Assembly: GCA_937888485.1 (NCBI GenBank)
Contig: CALAQQ010000071.1
Coordinates: 1 to 12,734, forward strand
Reading direction: 5' to 3'
From: an uncultured Clostridia bacterium
GTDB lineage: Bacteria; Bacillota; Clostridia; Oscillospirales; Acutalibacteraceae
Length of the DNA: 12,734 bases
Positions 1 to 4,012 of this stretch are shown piece by piece. The notes beneath the pieces are model-generated. The model made no database searches. It was not told where the DNA came from and saw only the letters and a program-made list of their open reading frames with translations. Both the position numbers and the translations under genes were made by a program. Numbering within the stretch: position 1 is the stretch's first letter; the number at the start of each line of letters is the position of its first letter.

Positions 1-19
1 CGATTTCGTTGTTTGACAT
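1..19 (-). CDS. 5' end of a divergent gene, product unknown (cut by window edge)
   Basis: On the minus strand an ATG at 19-17 follows an AAAGGAG Shine-Dalgarno with 9 nt spacing after GGAG, and opens a frame reading MSNNEI to the edge. A good minus-strand promoter lies upstream at 98-70. Only six codons are visible, so no function can be given. Its divergence from the Cro/C1 regulator across shared operators suggests that regulator controls it. Confidence 0.5.
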
Positions 20-69
20 AGTTGTTATCTCCTTTGTTTTTATTTGTTTGGTGTTTATCAACTGTCTAT

Positions 70-98
70 ATTATAGCACTAAATATTAGTGCTGTCTA
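70..98 (-). promoter_or_regulatory. sigma-70-type promoter of the divergent leftward gene
   Basis: Read on the minus strand, TAGACA (98-93) and TATAAT (75-70) are separated by exactly 17 bp. The 17-bp spacer (76-92) coincides base for base with operator site 1, so a bound repressor would block RNA polymerase. The start codon at 19 leaves a leader of roughly 45 nt. Confidence 0.6.
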
Positions 99-160
99 TT
101 GACATATTACACTAATTTTTAGTGCAATATTTGTGCAATTTTAGCACTTGATTTTAGTGC
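76..160. promoter_or_regulatory. array of three operator sites, GCACT-N7-AGTGC
   Basis: Three inverted repeats with identical geometry lie between the divergent genes: 76-92 (GCACT-N7-AGTGC), 109-125 (ACACT-N7-AGTGC) and 144-160 (GCACT-N7-AGTGC). Site starts are 33 and 35 bp apart. The 7-bp centres are AT-rich. Site 1 fills the spacer of the leftward promoter, and site 3 overlaps the -35 of the rightward promoter. Another half-site, GTGC at 133-136, forms an inverse pair with the left arm of site 3. The layout resembles the operator regions of lambdoid-type Cro/C1 switches. That the 206-424 product binds them is inferred from position. Confidence 0.72.
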
Positions 161-176
161 AATTATATGATAGAAT
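148..176 (+). promoter_or_regulatory. promoter of the Cro/C1 regulator gene
   Basis: TTGATT (148-153) and TAGAAT (171-176) are separated by 17 bp. The -35 hexamer sits inside operator site 3, which suggests autorepression. The start codon is 30 bp downstream of the -10, preceded by AAAGGTGG. Confidence 0.6.
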
Positions 177-205
177 GATTACGCTGGGAAAGGTGGTGCT
201 AAAAT

Positions 206-424
206 ATGGCATTACAGTATAAGATTGATATTATGGATGCGTTGAAAAACAAAGGTTATTCTTCAACGAAAATCCGTGAAGAAAAACTTATCGGTCAATC
301 ATACCTTCAACAAATCAGACACGGTGAATTGGTATCGTGGAAAACTATTGATACTCTTTGCTCCCTCTTGGACTGTCAGGTTGGCGATTTGGTTGAGTAT
401 GTAAAAGACCCCGATGCTCAGTAA
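206..424 (+). CDS. Cro/C1-type HTH transcriptional regulator, 72 aa
   Basis: This is a one-domain DNA-binding protein of the small Cro/C1 family (HTH_26/YozG-like). The helix-turn-helix covers about residues 18-50: the segment around STKIREEKLIGQSYLQQIR carries the recognition region. The following helices (WKTIDTLCSLLDC and VGDLVEYV) are the family's usual C-terminal pair. The length is normal for the family, and there is no ligand-binding or peptidase domain. The ATG at 206 is supported by AAAGGTGG 9-10 nt upstream. It is transcribed away from a divergent gene across three matching operators, so it probably represses itself and its neighbour and controls element maintenance or transfer. Family assignment is firm; its targets are inferred. 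Confidence 0.88.
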   Translation: MALQYKIDIMDALKNKGYSSTKIREEKLIGQSYLQQIRHGELVSWKTIDTLCSLLDCQVGDLVEYVKDPDAQ

Positions 425-698
425 AGGGCGAACAGAGTTTCTTTAACAAATAACGGCGATTTTTGCACGGAATACACCCGATTTTTACCGAGCTTAAAGT
501 GTGAAGGAAAGCAGTTGTTTTTCTGAACAGGGGTCAGGGGGTATATTTCGGGAGAATCAAAAACACTTTCTCCCTTTGCGGAATTGCGTGGCTTGTTCTC
601 CGTCTGAATGTGATTTTTGTTTCGGATTACGGTTTATCCCGACCGCAAATGATAGAATGATTGTTTCTCCGTCAAGCGAACCAAAAGGAATATAAACG
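425..698. other. intergenic stretch without a supportable gene
   Basis: No convincing gene is seen between the regulator's stop and the operon B terminator. Overlapping frames exist on both strands (a GTG-started plus frame at 501-695 with four clustered cysteines, and a minus frame at 557-757). Neither has a Shine-Dalgarno at its start, and the minus frame begins inside operon B's last gene and crosses its terminator. No clear terminator for the plus-strand regulator is visible. The two CGATTTTT repeats at 459-466 and 479-486 are too short to interpret. Confidence 0.45.
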
Positions 699-742
699 AA
701 AAAAGACGGCAAACCGTGAGATTGTTTCTCTTGGTTTGCCGT
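699..742 (-). terminator. intrinsic terminator of operon B
   Basis: Read on the minus strand, a perfect 10-bp stem (ACGGCAAACC, 742-733, with GGTTTGCCGT, 715-706) closes a 17-nt loop that has its own GAGA/TCTC mini-stem. CTTTTTT follows. It begins 5 nt after the stop of the 748-882 gene. Confidence 0.85.
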
Positions 743-747
743 TTCGC

Positions 748-882
748 TTATTTCCAATCCTTGAATATTTCATCAAGTGCCATATCGAGTGCGGTTTTCA
801 TGCTCTTTTGCATAAAGGCAAGAATTTCCGCCTCGATTATGTTTTTCTTTTTCTTCTTCTTTTTGTCTTTTGGATTCGACAC
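748..882 (-). CDS. small lysine-rich protein of unknown function, 44 aa
   Basis: A GTG start at 882 follows GAGG with 10 nt spacing, and the frame runs 44 codons to TAA at 750-748. The N-terminus is very basic (about ten lysines in residues 5-13). The rest is predicted to be one amphipathic helix of about 30 residues (IIEAEILAFMQKSMKT and onwards), ending in DWK. It starts 2 nt after the preceding gene's stop and is followed at once by the terminator, so it is the last gene of operon B. The basic tail plus helix could bind nucleic acid or a partner protein, but I do not recognise the family. It has no internal TAG. Confidence 0.68.
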   Translation of the reverse strand: MSNPKDKKKKKKKNIIEAEILAFMQKSMKTALDMALDEIFKDWK

Positions 883-884
883 TG

Positions 885-1070
885 TTATTTCACCTCACTT
901 GTAAAGATGAATTGAACAGTCTCAGGTTCTTCCGAATCCTGTAATGAGTTGAAGAAATTATCTCTCTGTTCTGTATAGTTTTCTATTGCAGATTTGCCGT
1001 TCATTTGATAATAAAACAAATCGGGAACTTTGCCCTATGCTCTGTTAAACTCCAATAAATCTTTATTCAT
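885..1070 (-). CDS. small protein of unknown function, 61 codons, one in-frame TAG
   Basis: The ATG (1070-1068) overlaps the TGA of the GIY-YIG gene (ATGA overlap) and follows AAGGAG, so it is well placed for translational coupling. The frame runs to TAA at 887-885, with an in-frame TAG at codon 12 (1037-1035). Before the TAG it reads MNKDLLEFNRA. After it comes an uninterrupted 49-residue acidic segment (GKVPDLFYYQMNGKSAIENY and onwards). The 44-aa gene starts 2 nt after the stop. No domain is recognised. Either TAG is read as an amino acid, or this is a nonsense-mutated pseudogene. No good internal start explains the downstream part. Confidence 0.62.
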
Positions 1071-1504
1071 ATATTTTCTCCTTCCATAATATCATCAAGG
1101 GATATATTCAATGCACCCCTGTTGACTGTATAGCTTCTCCAATTTTCCTCTTTTGGAATCTGAGTGTTCAGCGGCGGCTAATACAGGCGGATGAAATATC
1201 CTTCTCTTTCTCCGATTTCTTCTTCGATTTCTGCTCTTGTTTTGCTCTTGGCGGTATAAAGAACGTTGAATCTGACGTTATATCTCCGCCTATGGGCTTC
1301 CGCAAGAACTTTGTATTTATTCTCTTTTGGATTTCCCATTGAAGCCCAATGTTCCGCCATTCGGTATAGAATATCTTTGCTTTTACCGATATAAACGATT
1401 TTATTGTTGACGGTTATTGAATAAACCCCCGAACACTAAAACTTTTTACTCCATTCTTGCTCTATGTATTTGTTGTAAATATTCTGTATGTGTAAATTAC
1501 TCAT
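1067..1504 (-). CDS. GIY-YIG nuclease-superfamily protein, 145 codons, two in-frame TAGs
   Basis: The frame starts at ATG 1504 behind AAAGGAG (7 nt spacing) and ends at TGA 1069-1067, overlapping the next start. In-frame TAGs occur at codon 23 (1438-1436) and codon 109 (1180-1178). The GIY-YIG fold is recognisable: GVYSI (26-30), VYIGKS (37-42), a likely catalytic Arg (YR, about 48), a likely metal-ligand Glu (GEREGYFI, about 98-105) and a terminal PPLNTQIP (110-117) containing the conserved Asn. That last motif lies beyond the second TAG, so the family's own fold crosses the stop codon. GIY-YIG proteins act as homing or repair-type nucleases; a role in element maintenance is a guess. It is either read through at TAG or a pseudogene with two nonsense mutations and no other damage. 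Confidence 0.75.
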
Positions 1505-1519
1505 ATTCATTCTCCTTTA

Positions 1520-2071
1520 TTAAAATTTAAAATTACCGTGTTCGTCTGTTAAACTCCCACTTGCTTTTGGATTCTTTATATTGTTATAATTTATATTATT
1601 CGAGCTTATAATTTTCTCTATATTATTATGCGTATTTTCAATAACCCCTGCTGAGGTGTATTCAGAATTTGAAGGGGTATATTCATTGTCAGGGGAAGGG
1701 GTATTTTCAATATCCCTCTCCGCACTTTTATAAATCGCATCATAATCAACGATGATTTCGCCTTGTTGACCGTTTTCGCTTGGCTTGTGGATTATCCAAC
1801 CTTTTTCAATCAGCTTTTTTCTTGCACTCTTATACGTTGTTTCTGACATTCCGCATCTGCTCATGACCGTTGCCTCAGGAACGGCAAAACTGCCGTTATC
1901 TGCATTTCCTGTCAGAAATAATATCAGTTTCAGCTAAGCTCCTTCTTTGCCTGTCAGACCGTTAAATATTATTGATTCAAGGTGATTCGTTCTCATTGCC
2001 ATTCCCCACTTTTTATCCCTGTTTTTTTCTCCATTAGCCCTCAGTATCGGTGCCTGAATAAAAACGCCCAT
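1520..2071 (-). CDS. winged-helix replication/partition-type protein, 183 codons, one in-frame TAG
   Basis: The ATG at 2071 follows GGAGG (10 nt spacing) and lies inside the end of the ribbon-helix-helix gene. The frame runs to TAA at 1522-1520 with one in-frame TAG at codon 46 (1936-1934). Around the TAG the sequence reads GLTGKEGA, TAG, LKLILFLTGNADNGSFAVP. This is the first helix of an HTH_36-like winged helix, which continues with MSETTYKSARKKLIEKGWII. The TAG therefore falls inside the DNA-binding domain. The C-terminal 70 residues are low-complexity and Asn/Thr/Ser-rich with repeated EYT/ENT motifs. Such proteins often resemble plasmid replication initiators or DnaD-like factors; that role is inferred. 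An ATG at codon 24 or 26 is a weaker alternative start. Confidence 0.7.
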
Positions 2072-2213
2072 AGCCGCAAATCCTCCACTGTTCGCAAATA
2101 AATCTGATATACTGACTTGTATTCATGTGATATTTTCTTGCCTACTCTTGGATTGCTTCCTTTTCTTTTTCAGTCAGGCGAAGGTCAATTTTTTTATTTT
2201 TTATAGTCTTCAT
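2034..2213 (-). CDS. ribbon-helix-helix (MobC/CopG-like) DNA-binding protein, 59 codons, one in-frame TAG
   Basis: ATG 2213 follows AAAAGGAG (7 nt after AGGAG), and the frame runs to TAA at 2036-2034 with an in-frame TAG at codon 24 (2144-2142). The segment KKIDLRLTEKEKEAIQE, TAG, ARKYHMNTSQYIRFICE is a textbook ribbon-helix-helix: a beta strand (IDLRL), helix A containing the TAG, a turn, then helix B (TSQYIRFICE). Relaxosome accessory proteins and plasmid repressors share this pattern. The position of the TAG is usually Gln, Lys or Glu in such helices (family knowledge from memory). An upstream in-frame ATG at 2264 with AAGG would add 17 residues. It is the first gene of operon B, directly behind its promoter. 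Confidence 0.78.
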
Positions 2214-2283
2214 TTTATCTCTCCTTTTACTTGTAAATTTTCTTTTAAATGAAATATCAGACATTGTCCTACCTTCTAAATAT

Positions 2284-2312
2284 ATTATACAAAAATTTTT
2301 TGTTAAAATCAA
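2284..2312 (-). promoter_or_regulatory. promoter of operon B
   Basis: On the minus strand TTGATT (2312-2307) and a perfect TATAAT (2289-2284) are separated by 17 bp. The promoter abuts the terminator that closes operon A, which makes operon B an independent transcription unit. Confidence 0.75.
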
Positions 2313-2366
2313 AAAAGAGCGGTCGCCGCAAACAAAAGCACCGCTGAACTCGAGTGAATTCAGCGG
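2311..2366 (-). terminator. double hairpin terminator after operon A
   Basis: Read on the minus strand, an 8-bp stem CCGCTGAA/TTCAGCGG (2366-2341) is followed by TGCTTTTG. A second compact hairpin, GCGG-CGA-CCGC (2329-2319), is followed by TC and six Ts. The second is a classical intrinsic terminator; the first may reinforce it. The T-run overlaps the -35 of the next promoter. Confidence 0.7.
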
Positions 2367-2403
2367 CGGACTTGCTTTATTAAAATACATGGATTTGTTC
2401 CTT

Positions 2404-2925
2404 TCAGGCGGCAGGGTCAACTATTTCATTTTCTTCAGTTGCGTTATCGTTTTCTGCAACTGCGTTATCGATTTTTATAACTGCGTTATCTTTTTCCTCT
2501 TGGACTTCATCAGAGTTTTTGTCAACAGTCGGCATACCGTAATTTACGATTTCAGGATATTTCTTCAAAAACCAATTTTTAATTTCAGGATAACGGTATG
2601 CTTTTGAATGACATTCACTGATAAAAAGTTTATCATCAAGTTCTTTGAGAACAGCATCTCTTGTTTCAACAGGCTCAAATCTGTTGATATATTCTTTCAT
2701 ATAATCATAAGTTAATCCTTTGTAGTGTTCCTGATTGCTGTTAGCATTTATATTCTCACGGATAACCACATCAAAATTCGGGAAACTCTTTACATACTCG
2801 ACAAGCGTCTTATATTCCTTGTTTTTAGGGTTTTTTGCCTTTTCCGCAAACCATTTATAAAGAATAATTTGTTTGTTTGCGTAATCAATTCTTGCAGGGT
2901 TTATTCTTTTTCTTGACTTAGCCAT
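2404..2925 (-). CDS. unknown element protein with YKGL-YDYMK and WFL-YPEI motifs (paralog 1), 173 aa
   Basis: The preferred start is the ATG at 2925, behind AAGGAAGG with 8 nt spacing; an in-frame GTG at 2934 is the alternative. The stop is TGA. The basic N-terminus (AKSRKR) is followed by a helical region, then the motif YKGLTYDYMKEYI and, about 35 residues later, IKNWFLKKYPEI. Both motifs recur in the upstream neighbour at similar spacing, so the two are paralogs. The tail is acidic and repetitive (NAV/DNA units). No signal peptide or membrane segment is present. I do not recognise the family. It is the second gene of operon A, 22 nt after the first, followed by the double terminator. No internal TAG is found. 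Confidence 0.82.
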   Translation of the reverse strand: MAKSRKRINPARIDYANKQIILYKWFAEKAKNPKNKEYKTLVEYVKSFPNFDVVIRENINANSNQEHYKGLTYDYMKEYINRFEPVETRDAVLKELDDKLFISECHSKAYRYPEIKNWFLKKYPEIVNYGMPTVDKNSDEVQEEKDNAVIKIDNAVAENDNATEENEIVDPAA

Positions 2926-2947
2926 GATATTCACCTTCCTTTCTTAA

Positions 2948-3394
2948 TTAAGCCACAACTCTAAGCTTGGCTTTCTTTTCTTCACGAGCCTTTGCTCTCT
3001 TGGCTTTGATTTCCTTAATTTCCTCATCAGTTTTGTTGTTGAATTCTTCTATTTCAGGGTATGTTGCCAAGAACCACATTTTAATGTCACCATAAGAGAA
3101 TTCTTTGATAGTAACATCTCTTTCACCTTTTTCATTAAGACCCCTGAGCTTATAGAACATTTTCAGGTTTTCTTCCTTATTTTCATGAGCTTCGATGTAT
3201 CGCTTCATGTAATCATAACCAAGACCTTTGTATGTGTCTCTCTTGGTTGAGTTTGCTTTTACAACAATTTCATAACCTGTGAATATTGTGCGGAACTTTA
3301 CAAGTTCTTCAAACTTTTCACTTCCGAACTTTCCTGCTTCCTTTGATTCAGCCTTTGTCATTACAATAACTTTCTTTTCGTGATTTGCATACAT
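2948..3394 (-). CDS. unknown element protein with YKGL-YDYMK and WFL-YPEI motifs (paralog 2), 148 aa
   Basis: The ATG at 3394 has AAGGAG 8 nt upstream, and the frame ends in TAA. Residues 55-67 read YKGLGYDYMKRYI and 104-115 read IKMWFLATYPEI. These are the same two blocks, in the same order, as in the downstream neighbour. The C-terminus (about 122-145) is a highly charged Lys/Glu/Ala helix, probably coiled coil or nucleic-acid-binding. The protein is likely cytoplasmic. It is the first gene of operon A, behind a leader of about 165 nt carrying tandem hairpins. The pair probably arose by tandem duplication and then diverged. Function unknown. Confidence 0.84.
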   Translation of the reverse strand: MYANHEKKVIVMTKAESKEAGKFGSEKFEELVKFRTIFTGYEIVVKANSTKRDTYKGLGYDYMKRYIEAHENKEENLKMFYKLRGLNEKGERDVTIKEFSYGDIKMWFLATYPEIEEFNNKTDEEIKEIKAKRAKAREEKKAKLRVVA

Positions 3395-3414
3395 AATTTT
3401 TCTCCTTAATAATA

Positions 3415-3460
3415 GGCGTTAGGTCGCCACCCTATTTTTATTATTCAGCGGTAAGTCGCT
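3415..3460 (-). promoter_or_regulatory. tandem small hairpins in the operon A leader
   Basis: Two imperfect direct repeats (15 of 19 identical, 3419-3437 and 3451-3469, 32 bp apart) overlap two small inverted repeats. On the minus strand these are AGCG-ACTTAC-CGCT (3460-3447) and GGCG-ACCTAA-CGCC (3428-3415). The outer pair changes from A-T to G-C between copies with pairing kept, which hints at a conserved structure or a symmetrical protein site. They lie just upstream of the Shine-Dalgarno at about 3402-3407. No known riboswitch is recognised. Confidence 0.45.
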
Positions 3461-3558
3461 ACCTTATTTCAGCACTTCAGGTTTCACCGTTTGCCTCTTG
3501 GTTTCGTTCACTCCTTTCAGGCGTTTTGTTTTGGTGTGTTCCCCTCTGCTGTGTCTAC

Positions 3559-3586
3559 AGTATATCACGCAACCACAATTTATCAG
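3559..3586 (-). promoter_or_regulatory. candidate promoter of operon A
   Basis: On the minus strand CTGATA (3586-3581) and TATACT (3564-3559) are separated by 16 bp. The -35 is only a partial match. It is the best candidate in the region and would give a leader of about 160 nt. Confidence 0.4.
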
Positions 3587-3605
3587 TCGTTATAAATGCA
3601 AAAAT

Positions 3606-3647
3606 AAGAAAGATACAAACTTTTTCAAAAAAAGTTGTATCTTTCTT
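3606..3647. terminator. long hairpin, possible minus-strand terminator or structural site
   Basis: AAGAAAGATACAA (3606-3618) pairs perfectly with TTGTATCTTTCTT (3635-3647), and the stem extends inward through CTTTTT/AAAAAG with one bulged A. On the minus strand it is followed by ATTTTT, so it could stop leftward transcription entering from the attachment-site side ahead of the operon A promoter. It could equally be an element-end structure. Confidence 0.5.
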
Positions 3648-3656
3648 CTTAAATAG

Positions 3657-3696
3657 TTGTTATTAGGTTGTTATAAAGGCTTATAAATGTTGTTAA
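3657..3696 (+). repeat. phased TTGTTA repeats near the element end
   Basis: TTGTTAT occurs at 3657-3663 and 3668-3674, and TTGTTAA at 3690-3696. The starts are 11 and 22 bp apart, so all three lie on one face of the helix. Position about 200 bp inside the tRNA attachment site makes integrase arm-type sites a natural guess; replication iterons are another. Confidence 0.4.
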
Positions 3697-3757
3697 AAAC
3701 TTATTACATACCTGTTGATTTTATAATAGAATTGTTTTATACTGTTATTGATTTAGA

Positions 3758-3877
3758 GATGAGGTCTGAGTTAATGTTAAACAAGACCTCTACATAATTA
3801 AGATTCCTAAAACTTGTTTAGTGTCAAGGGGTTGTTGGGGGTATCGTCTCCAAAACAAGACCGAGAATCGGTCTTGT
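3758..3877. repeat. short direct and inverted repeats flanking the attachment site
   Basis: AAACAAGACC occurs at 3779-3788 and 3853-3862. GAGGTCT (3761-3767) pairs with AGACCTC (3784-3790). GATGAGGTC (3758-3766) recurs inside the tRNA fragment at 3890-3898. The strongest structure is ACAAGACCGA-GAA-TCGGTCTTGT (3855-3877), a 10-bp perfect stem ending 4 bp before the tRNA-like sequence. On the minus strand it is followed by only four Ts. Possible roles are integrase or excisionase arm sites, or a weak terminator insulating the element. Confidence 0.45.
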
Positions 3878-3880
3878 GTG

Positions 3881-3926
3881 CTTGGTAAGGATGAGGTCGG
3901 CGGTTCAATTCCGCCTAGCAGCTCCA
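3881..3926 (+). pseudogene. 3' fragment of tRNA-Thr(GGT), likely attachment site of the element
   Basis: The sequence matches the 3' part of a tRNA: anticodon loop TTGGTAA (3882-3888, anticodon GGT), anticodon stem 3' strand GGATG (3889-3893), 5-nt variable loop, T-arm GGCGG-TTCAATT-CCGCC (3899-3915), acceptor 3' strand TAGCAGC (3916-3922), discriminator T and CCA (3924-3926). No D-arm, 5' acceptor strand or 5' anticodon-stem strand precedes it; the pairing partner of GGATG is lost at 3881. It is a displaced 3' end, as left when an element integrates into a tRNA gene and restores the tRNA at its other end. The intact copy should have a 5' acceptor strand GCTGCTA. Confidence 0.85.
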
Positions 3927-3930
3927 GATA

Positions 3931-3961
3931 GCACTTCCTTTTGGAAGTGCTTTTCTTTTTT
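3931..3961 (+). terminator. intrinsic terminator of the former tRNA-Thr gene
   Basis: A perfect 8-bp stem, GCACTTCC-TTTT-GGAAGTGC (3931-3950), is followed by TTTTCTTTTTT. It starts 5 nt after CCA, so it is the original tRNA terminator left on the chromosomal side of the junction. Confidence 0.85.
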
Positions 3962-3962
3962 G

Positions 3963-3991
3963 TTGACAAAAATCGGGCAATGATTTATTCT
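3963..3991 (+). promoter_or_regulatory. promoter of the GxGYxYP protein gene
   Basis: A consensus TTGACA (3963-3968) is followed after 17 bp by TATTCT (3986-3991). It lies between the tRNA terminator and the start codon at 4013, which has AAGGTGG upstream. Confidence 0.6.
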
Positions 3992-4012
3992 GTATTATAA
4001 GGTGGTGTTTTT

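Larger units (their letters stand above)
1..3881. mobile_element. right end of an integrated element (left end outside window)
   Basis: This stretch is inferred to be the end of an integrative element or integrated plasmid. It holds a Cro/C1 regulator, a ribbon-helix-helix protein, a winged-helix replication-type protein, a GIY-YIG protein and several unrecognised small proteins, and it ends exactly at a truncated tRNA-Thr gene. Its composition is more AT-rich than the chromosomal genes to the right. In-frame TAG codons occur only here. No integrase, relaxase or conjugation gene is visible, so whether it is a conjugative element, a mobilizable element or a prophage cannot be decided. The far end should carry an intact tRNA-Thr. 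Confidence 0.72.

Noticed and set aside
99..104. Perfect TTGACA as a plus-strand -35
   Set aside because: No acceptable -10 lies 16-18 bp downstream. The TTGATT/TAGAAT pair at 148-176 is better placed.
167..662. Exact 14-bp direct repeat ATGATAGAATGATT at 167-180 and 649-662
   Set aside because: One such AT-rich 14-mer match is close to what chance gives in 12.7 kb, and no partner structure supports it.
501..757. Cysteine-containing plus frame 501-695 and minus frame 557-757
   Set aside because: No ribosome binding site for either, they overlap each other, and the minus one starts inside the 44-aa gene and crosses its terminator. Not supported as genes.
1178..1360. Stand-alone 60-aa protein from the internal ATG at 1360
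   Set aside because: It has no ribosome binding site, lacks the GVY/YIG half of the domain and stops before PPLNTQIP. It is the middle of the larger GIY-YIG frame.
2142..2420. 92-aa minus-strand frame starting at 2420
   Set aside because: Its first half crosses the operon A terminator and operon B promoter. The real start is ATG 2213 (or 2264), and the true end lies beyond the TAG at 2142.
3745..3770. CTCTAAA on the minus strand as anticodon loop of an amber suppressor tRNA
   Set aside because: No anticodon stem, T-arm or acceptor can be folded around it. No CUA-anticodon tRNA was seen anywhere in the window.
3881..3926. Complete tRNA gene or tmRNA
   Set aside because: No 5' acceptor strand, D-arm or 5' anticodon-stem strand precedes it; only the 3' part is present.
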